Shown here one piece after another: positions 25,650 to 33,565 of a stretch of 43,550 nucleotides of DNA. The stretch comes from CALGSZ01 sp042408955 (GTDB lineage Bacteria > Chloroflexota > Chloroflexia > Thermomicrobiales > UBA6265): assembly GCA_042408955.1 (NCBI GenBank), contig JBHOQQ010000188.1:1-43550 (forward strand). The letters run 5' to 3'. The translations under genes were made by a program, and so were the position numbers. The notes beneath the pieces were generated by a model, which searched no databases, had not been told where the DNA came from, and saw only the letters and a program-made list of their open reading frames with translations. Position 1 is the first letter of the stretch; every line of letters starts with the position of its first letter.

Positions 25650-26345
25650 CTAATACCCGCGGCCGGCTCGCACGCCATCCAGCGTAAATGCGTCGCTGCG
25701 GATGTACTGCATGAGCGCCTGCTCTCGCTGGCGGACGCGTTCGACCGCCTCCGGAAGTCCATCCAGCGTCTCCGGCGGCACGATCACGATACCGTTCGCA
25801 TCTCCGTGCAGTATGTCGCCGGTTTCAACGCGCTGCCCATCCATCTCAATCGGGACACCAACATCAACGATGGAAAAATTGCCGTGCGAGACGACGACAT
25901 AGGAAGCGAAATAATGCATTCCCAACGCGTGAACTTCCGCAATATCGCGAAATCCCCCGTCAGTTACCATGCCGACCGCGCCAAGCCGTTGCGCGAGCGT
26001 GGCCATTACCTCACCGGCGTAGGCGCACCGTGAAGGGTTGCCACTGACATCGTGCATGACGATGACGGCTGGCTTTGGCATCGCGGCCAATGCCTCCCAC
26101 ATCTTCCAATAACCTTCTCGTCCGGCGACGGGACCCGGCTGGTTGGTCACCGTGACGGTCAGTGCCTGGCCAACCATTGTCCCCAAATCGGGAAACAGGC
26201 AGCGCACCGCCCCGCCAATGTAGCCCTCCGTGCGGTCACGAAGATTGAAGGTTTCGATCGCATTCGCAAGCGTGGGGCTGTCAACCGACCGGAGAAATGC
26301 CAAGATGTCCGGTGTGAGCTTCGGCTCGGGCGGATCGAACGACAC
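25650..26345 (-). CDS. RraA-family protein (HMG/CHA aldolase-like)
   Basis: About 231 residues. Family signature: GEVMATLAQRLGAVGMVTDGGFRD, containing the conserved Gly-Glu and the Asp-Gly...Arg-Asp metal/substrate residues; also GQALTV near the start and HGDANGIVIVPPE near the end. Despite names such as RraA or MenG-like, members of this shape are usually 4-hydroxy-4-methyl-2-oxoglutarate or related pyruvate-releasing aldolases, or oxaloacetate decarboxylases. The open frame begins at a TTG at 26375 with no ribosome-binding site. A GTG at 26345 has AAGGAGG five bases upstream and is the better start. The N-terminus KLTPDILAFLRSVDSPTLANAIE is typical. It may be part of a catabolic block with the genes downstream. 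Confidence 0.87.
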   Translation of the reverse strand: MSFDPPEPKLTPDILAFLRSVDSPTLANAIETFNLRDRTEGYIGGAVRCLFPDLGTMVGQALTVTVTNQPGPVAGREGYWKMWEALAAMPKPAVIVMHDVSGNPSRCAYAGEVMATLAQRLGAVGMVTDGGFRDIAEVHALGMHYFASYVVVSHGNFSIVDVGVPIEMDGQRVETGDILHGDANGIVIVPPETLDGLPEAVERVRQREQALMQYIRSDAFTLDGVRAGRGY

Positions 26346-26410
26346 CCATCCCTCCTTGTCTGTTAGGCGCTCCAAGCGCGCGCACGAGCACCATCATGTG
26401 GCTGTACATC

Positions 26411-27586
26411 TCAACCGGACACCGGCGTGAGTGTCAAGAGCGGGCGGTAGCGTCCCGAGTCCTCTTCTTCCGCGCCGCCATGCTTTCGTTCCTCGACGAT
26501 TCTGATGATCTCGTCCTTCAAGGCATCGATCATTTCCGATTCGGGAACCGTCCGCACGATCTTCCCTTTGCGGAAGATGACTCCCTTGGCATTGCCAGCA
26601 GCCAGGCCCACGTCCGCGTCTCGCGCCTCACCTGGACCATTCACGACGCAGCCCATGACTGCCACGCGTATCGGCTCGTTGATCTGCGTCAAGAATGTGT
26701 CGATCTCGTTCGCGATGCGGAAGAGATCAACTTCGACGCGACCGCATGTAGGACAGGCGATCATGGTCGCGCCCTTTTGCCGGAGCTCAAGGCTCTTCAG
26801 GATTTCGTAGGCAACAAAAACCTCTTCCACGGGGTCCGTGGTCAGCGAGACACGGATCGTGTCTCCGATGCCCATGGCCAGCAAGGTGCCGATGCCAACG
26901 GCCGATCGAACGCTGCCGGCGCGCGGCGTACCCGCCTCTGTGACGCCGAGATGGAGTGGGTAGTCGTTGGGAAGTGCAGCAAACCGGCGGTACGCCTCGA
27001 TCATGACCGGCACTTCGAATGCCTTGAGGCTGACCTTGATATCCCCGAAATCGAGATCTTCGAGGATCTTGATGTGCCCCAGCGCGGTCCGTACCATCCA
27101 TTCTGCCCGAAGCTCAATTTGCGTTGCCCCGCGCTCCGCCATCTCATCAACGAACTCGCGGGTCATCGGTGGGACTGATCCGTAGTTGACGCCGATTCTG
27201 ATCGGCACACCGCGCTCTTTCGCGCGCCGCACGACCTCGCGCACATCCTCGGGCTTCCGGATATTGCCAGGGTTGAGGCGTAGGCCGTGGATCCCCGCGT
27301 CGAGCGCCTTGAGCGCCAACGTGTGCTCGAAATGGATGTCCGCGATCAGCGGAACCGGAGAATGCGGGATGATCTCAGGGAGGGCTGCCGCGGCTCGGCG
27401 ATCGGGCACTGCGATGCGCACGACCTCACAACCCGCGTCAGCGAGCTCGTGGATTTGCCGGAGCGTCGCGGCGGGATCGCGCGTGTCAGCGGTCGTCATG
27501 GATTGCACGACGATCGGGTTGTCGCCGCCGATTTTCACCTCACCGACATGCAGGACGCGTGTCTTGCGGCGTGGTGCAAGCAACAT
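26411..27586 (-). CDS. ispG: 4-hydroxy-3-methylbut-2-enyl diphosphate synthase
   Basis: The 4Fe-4S enzyme converting MEcPP to HMBPP in the MEP isoprenoid pathway. The Fe-S ligands fit the family spacing exactly: C278 and C281 (CPTC), C313 (MGCVVNGPGE) and E320. The TIM-barrel part begins VGEVKIGGDNPIVVQSMTTADT. At 391 residues it is the bacterial short form without the plant-type insertion. The last 20 residues, after VEERKHGG, are a variable tail. The ATG has AGGAG nine bases upstream. rseP precedes it by 90 bases; rseP and ispG neighbour each other in many bacteria, usually with dxr upstream, but here a solute-binding protein gene takes that place. Confidence 0.96.
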   Translation of the reverse strand: MLLAPRRKTRVLHVGEVKIGGDNPIVVQSMTTADTRDPAATLRQIHELADAGCEVVRIAVPDRRAAAALPEIIPHSPVPLIADIHFEHTLALKALDAGIHGLRLNPGNIRKPEDVREVVRRAKERGVPIRIGVNYGSVPPMTREFVDEMAERGATQIELRAEWMVRTALGHIKILEDLDFGDIKVSLKAFEVPVMIEAYRRFAALPNDYPLHLGVTEAGTPRAGSVRSAVGIGTLLAMGIGDTIRVSLTTDPVEEVFVAYEILKSLELRQKGATMIACPTCGRVEVDLFRIANEIDTFLTQINEPIRVAVMGCVVNGPGEARDADVGLAAGNAKGVIFRKGKIVRTVPESEMIDALKDEIIRIVEERKHGGAEEEDSGRYRPLLTLTPVSG

Positions 27587-27637
27587 TGTCTGAACTCCTG
27601 CAACCTGTGCGGCAACGCCTCAGCTATCACACTCCAA

Positions 27638-27666
27638 GGAAACCCAGCAGTGGTTTCTCGGCTGGG
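27638..27666 (-). terminator. Short hairpin between rseP and ispG
   Basis: On the minus strand CCCAGC (27666-27661) pairs with GCTGGG (27648-27643), followed by TTTCC. An overlapping alternative stem (AAACC/GGTTT) is possible. It could reduce read-through from rseP into ispG. Confidence 0.35.
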
Positions 27667-27676
27667 CCGCACCGTC

Positions 27677-29023
27677 TTAGCGAAGGAACGTCTCGCCGCT
27701 GATGAGACGGCGAATGTCGGAAAAACCGATCACGAACATCAATCCGATAAGCAAGACCAATCCGGCCAGGTGAACGAGCCCTTCCTTTTCCGGCGCGATC
27801 CTGCGTCCGCCTCGCAGCACCTCGATCAGCACAAAGAGGAGCCGCCCGCCATCGAGCGCGGGGATCGGCAGGAGATTGAGAAGCGCCAGATTCAGCGACA
27901 GGACGATCGTCAGGCTGGCGAGCGTCACCCAGAGCGGCAACACGCTCTCTTCGATCAGCTCGCTGGTCAACTGCCCCATGCCGACTGGGCCGGCGACCTG
28001 ATCCAGATTCTCGCGGCTGCTAAAGAGTTCCTTGAGCCCGAGCAGCATCTGGCGGGTCTGCTTGTAGGCTTCTTCGAATCCGCGTGGAATAACCTGCGCA
28101 GCGGGCACGCGCTCAAACTCTGGCTTGAAGCGGAGCGACGCCAGCCCGGTTTGCAGCATGAGATCCTGACCCGAAACTTGCCTTGGAACTGGCATCGCGA
28201 TCTGGATCTCCGTCCCTTCGCGCTCCACCACCAAGGGGACGGTCGCGCCCTGGTACCGGTCGAGCTCGGTCGAGACGACAAACTCGTCGGTAACTGGCCG
28301 GTTGTTGATGGAGATAAGCCGGTCGCCGGGTAGCAGGCCCACCGTGGCCGCGGGTGAACCTGGAGTCACCTGCTCGACGGTAAGGGTCCCAACGGTGCGC
28401 GTCACCAAGGTGACGCCCACCCGGCCCTCGCCTTTTGGTGGGTTCTTGCGCGGCACGACGGTCGTTTCGACGAATTTCCCCCGTCGCTCAATCGTGACTT
28501 TGATCGGCTCGCCCTCGTGGGCCGCGGTGACGGAGACGATCTCTTCGGTCGACTCCATCTCCTTGCCATTGATCTTGACGAGCCGGTCACCAGCCTGCCA
28601 GCCCGCCTTGGCTGCTGGTGAACCAGGCGCGACGCCGCCGATGTAGATATGGTTATGCGGGATACCTTGGAACCCGATGACCGCGATCATCAACACGATC
28701 GCGAGGAGCACGTTCATGCCCGCGCCGGCCGAGAGAAAGAACGCGCGTTCCCCGGCGGGTTGAGCATTCATTGAATCCGGTTCGAGATTTTTGCCGTCCT
28801 CGCCCTTAACCCGTACAAATCCGCCAAATGGAATGAGGTTGACCGACCAGAGCACGCCCTTCCAAACGAAGCCGAAGAGTCGTGGAGGTATGCCGATGCC
28901 AAACTCCTCGACCTTGACTCCACACAGCCTGGCTGCGAAGAAGTGCCCAAACTCGTGGATCAGGATGAGAACGGCCAAAATTGGGACGATGTACAGACCA
29001 TTCAGAAAGTCACTTGAGAACAA
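27677..29023 (-). CDS. rseP: Site-2 intramembrane metalloprotease
   Basis: An M50 zinc protease that cleaves membrane-embedded regulators such as anti-sigma factors or remnant signal peptides. Zinc motif HEFGH (23-27 from this start) in the first membrane helix; the second ligand site is NLLPIPALDGGRLLF near the C-terminus. Two PDZ-like domains lie between (VAPGSPAAKAGWQAGDRLVKINGKEM and VTPGSPAATVGLLPGDRLISINNRPV), as in E. coli RseP. Membrane helices: about 9-30, a central one (AFFLSAGAGMNVLLAIVLMIAVIGF) and two C-terminal ones. The longest frame begins at a TTG at 29092 without a Shine-Dalgarno; the TTG at 29023 has GGAGG six bases upstream and gives 448 residues, so it is used. Confidence 0.93.
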   Translation of the reverse strand: MFSSDFLNGLYIVPILAVLILIHEFGHFFAARLCGVKVEEFGIGIPPRLFGFVWKGVLWSVNLIPFGGFVRVKGEDGKNLEPDSMNAQPAGERAFFLSAGAGMNVLLAIVLMIAVIGFQGIPHNHIYIGGVAPGSPAAKAGWQAGDRLVKINGKEMESTEEIVSVTAAHEGEPIKVTIERRGKFVETTVVPRKNPPKGEGRVGVTLVTRTVGTLTVEQVTPGSPAATVGLLPGDRLISINNRPVTDEFVVSTELDRYQGATVPLVVEREGTEIQIAMPVPRQVSGQDLMLQTGLASLRFKPEFERVPAAQVIPRGFEEAYKQTRQMLLGLKELFSSRENLDQVAGPVGMGQLTSELIEESVLPLWVTLASLTIVLSLNLALLNLLPIPALDGGRLLFVLIEVLRGGRRIAPEKEGLVHLAGLVLLIGLMFVIGFSDIRRLISGETFLR

Positions 29024-29162
29024 TCGCGCCCTCCAGACGCCATGCGGAACCGGCCAGTGGTGATCTCCGAACTCCGTTCCTGGCCCAATCAAATGGTACC
29101 ACTGCGAGGGATGGAGGGGCCGGGTGGCGCAGCGGCCGAAGCTGATGTGTGCCAGCCTGGCG

Positions 29163-29203
29163 AGTGCCTGGCGCGTGAGCCATCATGTGCCAGGCACTGG
29201 CAC
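29163..29203 (-). terminator. GTGCC/GGCAC hairpin cluster after the solute-binding protein gene
   Basis: Plus-strand AGTGCCTGG (29163-29171) pairs perfectly with CCAGGCACT (29190-29198). GTGCCAGGCAC (29187-29197) is itself palindromic, and another TGCCAG/CTGGC pair lies just outside, so several alternative stems are possible directly behind the stop codon. No T tract. Confidence 0.45.
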
Positions 29204-31114
29204 TCATTCCACCCAGACGAACGGCAGGCTCCAGAGAAATCCATAGCCGTTCGGGAAGAAGTTGTGCAGCCGCGCCGAATAGCCGGTCCGAGCCACGCCG
29301 AACCGGATCACGCCGATGGGCTGATCCTCCCAGATAATTTGCGATTGCTGGATCAGGAGCTCCCGGCGCTTCACGGGGTCGAACTCCCGTTTTTGCAGCC
29401 GGTCGAGTTCGTCATACTTGGGATTGCAATAGCGCCAGAAGTTGAACCCACCCTCGTACGCATCGCAGGTGAAGAGGGGCCCTTGACTCCCGTCTGGCGA
29501 AAGCGAGAACGCGAGGAGCGCCATCTGGAAGTCGTGCGATTCCAGCGCATCAATCAACGCGCCACCGGAAACCGAGCGAGGCTCCATTTTGACGCCGACG
29601 GCCTTCCATGCCTCCTGCATGTAGGAGACGATCTGGTCCACAACCGTCTCGCCGCCCACATATAAGAGGTCGAAGGCCATCTCCTGACCATTCTTATCCA
29701 CCGTTCCATTACCGTTGGTATCGGTCCAGCCAGCCGCGGCAAGCAACTGGCGAGCCTTGTCAGGATCGAATGTGTATTGTGGCGTCATGCGGTCGGGAGC
29801 ATAAGCCGGAGAAAGCCGGGGCTGCGTTCCGACTGCCGGCTCGCCATAGCCGAGGAAGATGTTCCGCGTGATGGAGTCCCGGTCCAGGGCGTAGAAGAGC
29901 GCCTGGCGAACCTCCTTGTCTTGGAACAAGGGGGTCTGATTTTTATCAAGGTTGAATGCGTAGAAGGTCATCTGGAAGAAGTCGTAGATCTCGACCTTGA
30001 GACCAGGAGTGTTGCGCACCGCCTCCACCTGCTCCGGCGGAAGGATCTCGACCGCGTCGATCTGCCCATTTTGGAGAGCAAGGACGGCGGCGTCCGAATT
30101 CGGTTGCTCCTGGAGGGTGAGAGCATCAAGGAATGGCGGCTCGTCATAATAGGCGTCGTTGCGGACGATGGTAACGTGATCGCCTTGGACCCATTCCTTG
30201 AACTTGAATGGGCCAGTGCCGATCACCCGGCTGGGGTTCTGACCGGTGCTTCCGCCGTCAAACGACCAGCTTTCGAAGCCGACACTCTCCCAAATGTGCT
30301 TGGGCATGATAAACACGGCGCCTGGCCCTTCGTAAAGGAAGCTCACCAGGCGATCGCTGGCGACAATACGGAACGTGTCCGGATCGATGACCTCGTAAGA
30401 TGCGATCGCATCATCGACGAGGGTGCGGAAGCTGCTCCCCGTGTTCGGATCGAGGACGGCATCGAAGCTAAATTTGACGTCCTCGGCGGTCACATCCGTG
30501 CCGTCGTGCCAGCGGGCATCCCGGTTGAGATGAAACGTGTAGGTCACTCCATCCGGAGCAACTTCCCAGGAGTCGGCGAGCGCGGGAACGGGTTGACCAT
30601 CAATCGGGCTGGCTCCCACCAGCGGCTCGAAGATCGCCCCGACGATGGAGATGGTCAGTGTGTCGTTCGCGAGAATGGGATTGACCGTGCTGATGTCGCC
30701 GGGCTCGCCAATGATCACCGTTCCACCTGGCTTCCCGGGAAGTTCAAAGGGAAAATGGCTGAGCAGTTGCTGCCGGAACGCTTCGCGGGTGATGGAGCGC
30801 GTCGCCTGTCCCGGCTGAGTGGTGAGGGCGGCTGGGGAGGCCCCAGGAGGTGCCACTGGACTTGCCTCGGGTGAGGCGAGCGGGGTTGCCGGTGGGGGAG
30901 TGGCGGTTGGAGCCGCTGGCGATGCCGCTGGCGTGGTCGGCAGGGGTGTTGGGGTTGGGTTAGCGCTGTTGCCGCCGCATCCTACCAGTACAAGCATTAG
31001 GAGCATGACAGGCCAGGTGAACCGGTGAGCAATCCGCTTCCGTTGTGCGCTCAAGGTAACAATCTCCAGCGCGCCGGGGAACCGGCGCCGACTCCTGATA
31101 TTCCGAATCGTCAT
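29204..31114 (-). CDS. ABC transporter solute-binding lipoprotein, family 5 (peptide/nickel type)
   Basis: A 636-residue periplasmic-type binding protein (SBP_bac_5). A basic N-terminus and hydrophobic segment (about 33-45) end in the lipobox LVGC (C46), then a long Thr/Pro/Ala linker (50-107) as in other surface proteins here. The mature domain has the family start GGTVIIGEPGDISTVNPILANDT, EPLVGASPIDGQPVPALADSWEV, and DGVTYTFHLNRDARWHDGTDVTAEDVKFSFD, and ends in the usual C-lobe. It binds oligopeptides or similar ligands. No permease or ATPase gene is adjacent, so it is an orphan in this window. The ATG at 31114 lacks a good Shine-Dalgarno. A TTG at 31054, with GGAG nine bases upstream, is an alternative start that keeps the signal peptide. 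Confidence 0.92.
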   Translation of the reverse strand: MTIRNIRSRRRFPGALEIVTLSAQRKRIAHRFTWPVMLLMLVLVGCGGNSANPTPTPLPTTPAASPAAPTATPPPATPLASPEASPVAPPGASPAALTTQPGQATRSITREAFRQQLLSHFPFELPGKPGGTVIIGEPGDISTVNPILANDTLTISIVGAIFEPLVGASPIDGQPVPALADSWEVAPDGVTYTFHLNRDARWHDGTDVTAEDVKFSFDAVLDPNTGSSFRTLVDDAIASYEVIDPDTFRIVASDRLVSFLYEGPGAVFIMPKHIWESVGFESWSFDGGSTGQNPSRVIGTGPFKFKEWVQGDHVTIVRNDAYYDEPPFLDALTLQEQPNSDAAVLALQNGQIDAVEILPPEQVEAVRNTPGLKVEIYDFFQMTFYAFNLDKNQTPLFQDKEVRQALFYALDRDSITRNIFLGYGEPAVGTQPRLSPAYAPDRMTPQYTFDPDKARQLLAAAGWTDTNGNGTVDKNGQEMAFDLLYVGGETVVDQIVSYMQEAWKAVGVKMEPRSVSGGALIDALESHDFQMALLAFSLSPDGSQGPLFTCDAYEGGFNFWRYCNPKYDELDRLQKREFDPVKRRELLIQQSQIIWEDQPIGVIRFGVARTGYSARLHNFFPNGYGFLWSLPFVWVE

Positions 31115-31245
31115 GCTTCAACGATAACGCAACCAGCGGCAGTGGGCACAGCGGTAGCCGGTCCTCGAAAAGGGGAGACAAACGCGTTATGTTAGAATGC
31201 GGCCGCCCCGCGGGAGTTTGTCCCTTCGGGTTGGAGGCATCGGGT

Positions 31246-31274
31246 ACGACTGGCGGCGAACACGGGCCGGTCGT
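31246..31274 (+). promoter_or_regulatory. Leader hairpin of the alanine dehydrogenase gene
   Basis: ACGACTGG (31246-31253) pairs with CCGGTCGT (31267-31274; one G-T pair) in the leader of ald. A TAGAAT hexamer just upstream, near 31190, could be its -10, but no -35 is recognisable. Confidence 0.3.
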
Positions 31275-31298
31275 GCGCCATGGCATGGAGCGAAGAGC

Positions 31299-32411
31299 AT
31301 GATAGTGGGGGTGCCGAGGGAGGTCAAAGACCTGGAGCACCGGGTTTCGACCACACCGGCTGGGGTTGCGGAGTTTGTGGCTCGGGGACACCAAGTACTC
31401 GTGGAGCGCGGAGCGGGGCTTGGCAGCGGATTTTCTGATGAGGAATTTGAGCGCGCTGGCGCGACGCTCGTCGAGTCGCACGCAGAAGTGTTCGCGCGCG
31501 CCGAACTCATTCTGAAGGTAAAAGAGCCGGTACCCGAAGAATACGCATTACTACGCCCGAAGCAAATCTTGTTTACCTATCTCCATCTGGCCGCAAATGA
31601 GGAACTGACACGCGTCCTCATGGAGCGTTGCGTGAAGGCAGTGGCGTACGAGACGGTCCAATTGCCCTCGGGAGCATTGCCGCTGTTGACACCGATGAGT
31701 GAGGTCGCGGGCCGGATGTCGATCCAGGTCGGCGCTCATTATTTGGAGCGGACGTACGGTGGCCGGGGCATGTTGCTCGGGGGAGTGCCCGGAGTGCCGG
31801 GCGCGAACGTGCTCATCCTCGGTGGCGGGACGGTCGGGATCAACGCGGCGCAGATTGCCCTAGGCATGGGGGCGAACGTGACCGTCATCGACAAGAACGT
31901 CGAGCGTCTCCGGCAACTTGATCAATTACTGCATGGACGGTTGCATACGCTGGCGTCAAATCGGAACAACATCGCCGAGCAGGTGCGTGAGGCGGATTTG
32001 GTGATCGGCGGGGTGCTGGTCGCGGGAGCAAAGGCGCCGAAGCTCGTCACTCGCGCCATGATCTCGACGATGCGCCGGGGCGCCGTCGTGGTCGATGTTG
32101 CGATAGATCAGGGAGGCTGCATCGAGACGGCTCGCCCGACAACCCACAGCCACCCAGTCTATGAAGTTGACGGCGTGATCCACTACTGTGTCACCAACAT
32201 GCCCGGTGCTGTGCCACGCACGAGCACCTTCGCGCTTTCTAACGTTACCTTGCCATACGCGCTGGAGCTTGCAGACTTAGGTCTTGAGGCGGCAGCCCGG
32301 AAGGATCCGGTATTGGCGAAGGGCATCAACATCCTAAACGGGGCCGTGACTCACGAGGCGGTAGCGGAGGCGTTTGGCCTGCCCTACCGTCCTTGGGAGG
32401 AGGTGGCGTAA
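31299..32411 (+). CDS. ald: Alanine dehydrogenase
   Basis: Reversible NAD-dependent conversion of L-alanine to pyruvate and ammonia. From the ATG at 31299 it has 370 residues, matching the family, and begins MIVGVPREVKDLEHRVSTTP. Catalytic residues are at the standard positions: K75 in LKVKEP and H96 in FTYLHLAA. The NAD-binding fold is LILGGGTVGINAAQIALGMGA, and the C-terminal signature MPGAVPRTSTFALSNVTLPY is present. The ATG has GGAG eight bases upstream. The open frame extends 34 residues further upstream, but those are not family-like and are rejected. It is divergent from the solute-binding protein gene. The resemblance to pntAA is expected because the two families are related. Confidence 0.96.
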   Translation: MIVGVPREVKDLEHRVSTTPAGVAEFVARGHQVLVERGAGLGSGFSDEEFERAGATLVESHAEVFARAELILKVKEPVPEEYALLRPKQILFTYLHLAANEELTRVLMERCVKAVAYETVQLPSGALPLLTPMSEVAGRMSIQVGAHYLERTYGGRGMLLGGVPGVPGANVLILGGGTVGINAAQIALGMGANVTVIDKNVERLRQLDQLLHGRLHTLASNRNNIAEQVREADLVIGGVLVAGAKAPKLVTRAMISTMRRGAVVVDVAIDQGGCIETARPTTHSHPVYEVDGVIHYCVTNMPGAVPRTSTFALSNVTLPYALELADLGLEAAARKDPVLAKGINILNGAVTHEAVAEAFGLPYRPWEEVA

Positions 32412-32525
32412 TCACGGGCCGGACGGAATGCCTGGCGATGAGCGGCAGCATTCGCGTTCGTACCCAGTTTGCGGCGCTAACTCCCCACATGCGGCACGCA
32501 TCGGTATGCGGGTGGTGTTGACCGG

Positions 32526-32541
32526 AGCGGCGCGCGCCGCT
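32526..32541. promoter_or_regulatory. Perfect 16-bp palindrome upstream of the recombinase gene
   Basis: AGCGGCGCGCGCCGCT is its own reverse complement and lies 25 bases before the recombinase ATG, in the 155-base spacer after ald. It may be an operator or a hairpin in the leader. It is not dif-like in sequence. Confidence 0.35.
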
Positions 32542-32566
32542 GCCGTGGCCATCTTCGGGGGACCAG

Positions 32567-33562
32567 ATGCACGAAGCGGTTGAGCGTTTTCTGTCAGTTC
32601 TGGCATCCGAGCGGGGGTTTTCCCACAATACGATCTCGGCGTACCGAAACGATCTTGTCCAATTCATCGCGTACCTTTCCGCTCCGCCGGAAGGGGATCG
32701 CCTGGCCGCAGTGCGCCAGTGGACCGAGCTGACACACGACCACCTCAGTCTGTATCTGTTGCATCTGCGAGAGCGGACGTACGCATCGTCAACAGTTGCC
32801 CGGAAGACAGCAGCGATCAAATCGTTCTGCCACTTCTTGGTGACTCAGGGCATCACCCGCGTTGACCTGGCTGCCGAGATGGCAACGCCAAAAGTTGATA
32901 AATACATTCCCCGCGCAATGACGCCAGCGGAGGTCGATCTGCTGCTGGCGCAGCCAGGAAAGCTGGTCGCCGCTAACCGCCCGGAGGCTCTCCGTGACCA
33001 GGCGATGCTGGAGACTCTCTACGCCACCGGTATGCGGGTGAGCGAGCTCGTCGCGCTCGATGTCGCGGATGTAGATCTGGCCGGAGCAATGGCGACGTGC
33101 ACGGGCAAGGCTGGCCGGAAGCGCCAGATTCCCCTGCGGATCAGGGCGGTGGAGGCGCTCGATCGCTATCTGCTGGAGGGGCGTCCGGCACTGGTGGCCG
33201 GGGACGAGCCCGCGCTCTTCGTGAACCATCGAGGCCGGCGGTTGACCCGGCAGGGGTTTTGGCTGATTCTCAAGTCCTATGCAGAGCAGGCGGCGATTCA
33301 CGATATCACGCCGCATACGCTCCGGCATTCATTCGCGGCGCATGCGCTGCGCAACGGCGCGGAGCTGCGAGACGTTCAGCAGATGCTGGGTCATGTCAGC
33401 ATTTCGACGACGCAAGTCTACCGCCGGCTGTTGAGCATGATCGGAGAGTCCGAGCAACCCACCGCGCCCATCTTGCTCCCGATTGGAGCCACAGCCGGTG
33501 AAACTGCCTCGCTGGTGTCCCTGGCGGCTACCGCTGACGGACCATTTCATGAAGAGGAGTAA
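32567..33562 (+). CDS. Tyrosine recombinase, XerC/XerD type
   Basis: A 331-residue site-specific recombinase, probably resolving chromosome dimers at dif. N-terminal SAM-like core-binding domain (2-92: VERFLSVLASERGFSHNTISAYRNDL) and C-terminal catalytic domain with the full set: R157 (TGMRVSEL), K181, H250 and R253 (HTLRHSFA), H276 (LGHVS) and Y285. The family normally ends soon after the tyrosine; here about 45 more residues, Ala/Thr-rich, follow. The overall form is Xer, not a phage integrase, and there is no attachment site, excisionase or phage gene nearby. ATG with GGGGGA upstream. Its stop is three bases from the glyS start, so the two are co-transcribed. Whether it is XerC or XerD cannot be decided here. 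Confidence 0.92.
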   Translation: MHEAVERFLSVLASERGFSHNTISAYRNDLVQFIAYLSAPPEGDRLAAVRQWTELTHDHLSLYLLHLRERTYASSTVARKTAAIKSFCHFLVTQGITRVDLAAEMATPKVDKYIPRAMTPAEVDLLLAQPGKLVAANRPEALRDQAMLETLYATGMRVSELVALDVADVDLAGAMATCTGKAGRKRQIPLRIRAVEALDRYLLEGRPALVAGDEPALFVNHRGRRLTRQGFWLILKSYAEQAAIHDITPHTLRHSFAAHALRNGAELRDVQQMLGHVSISTTQVYRRLLSMIGESEQPTAPILLPIGATAGETASLVSLAATADGPFHEEE

Positions 33563-33565
33563 ACG

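Noticed and set aside
29119..29142. tRNA-like 5' half (GGGTGGCGCAGCGG followed by CGAAGC)
   Set aside because: No matching D-stem pairing, and no GTTCGA-type T arm or acceptor 3' strand within the next 90 bases.
29777..30874. Long plus-strand frame (365 codons) opposite the solute-binding protein gene
   Set aside because: Antisense shadow of a well-supported gene; no ribosome-binding site or domain.
32567..33562. Tyrosine recombinase as a sign of an integrated element
   Set aside because: It is of the chromosomal Xer type, sits in an operon with glyS, and has no attachment repeats, tRNA or phage genes near it.
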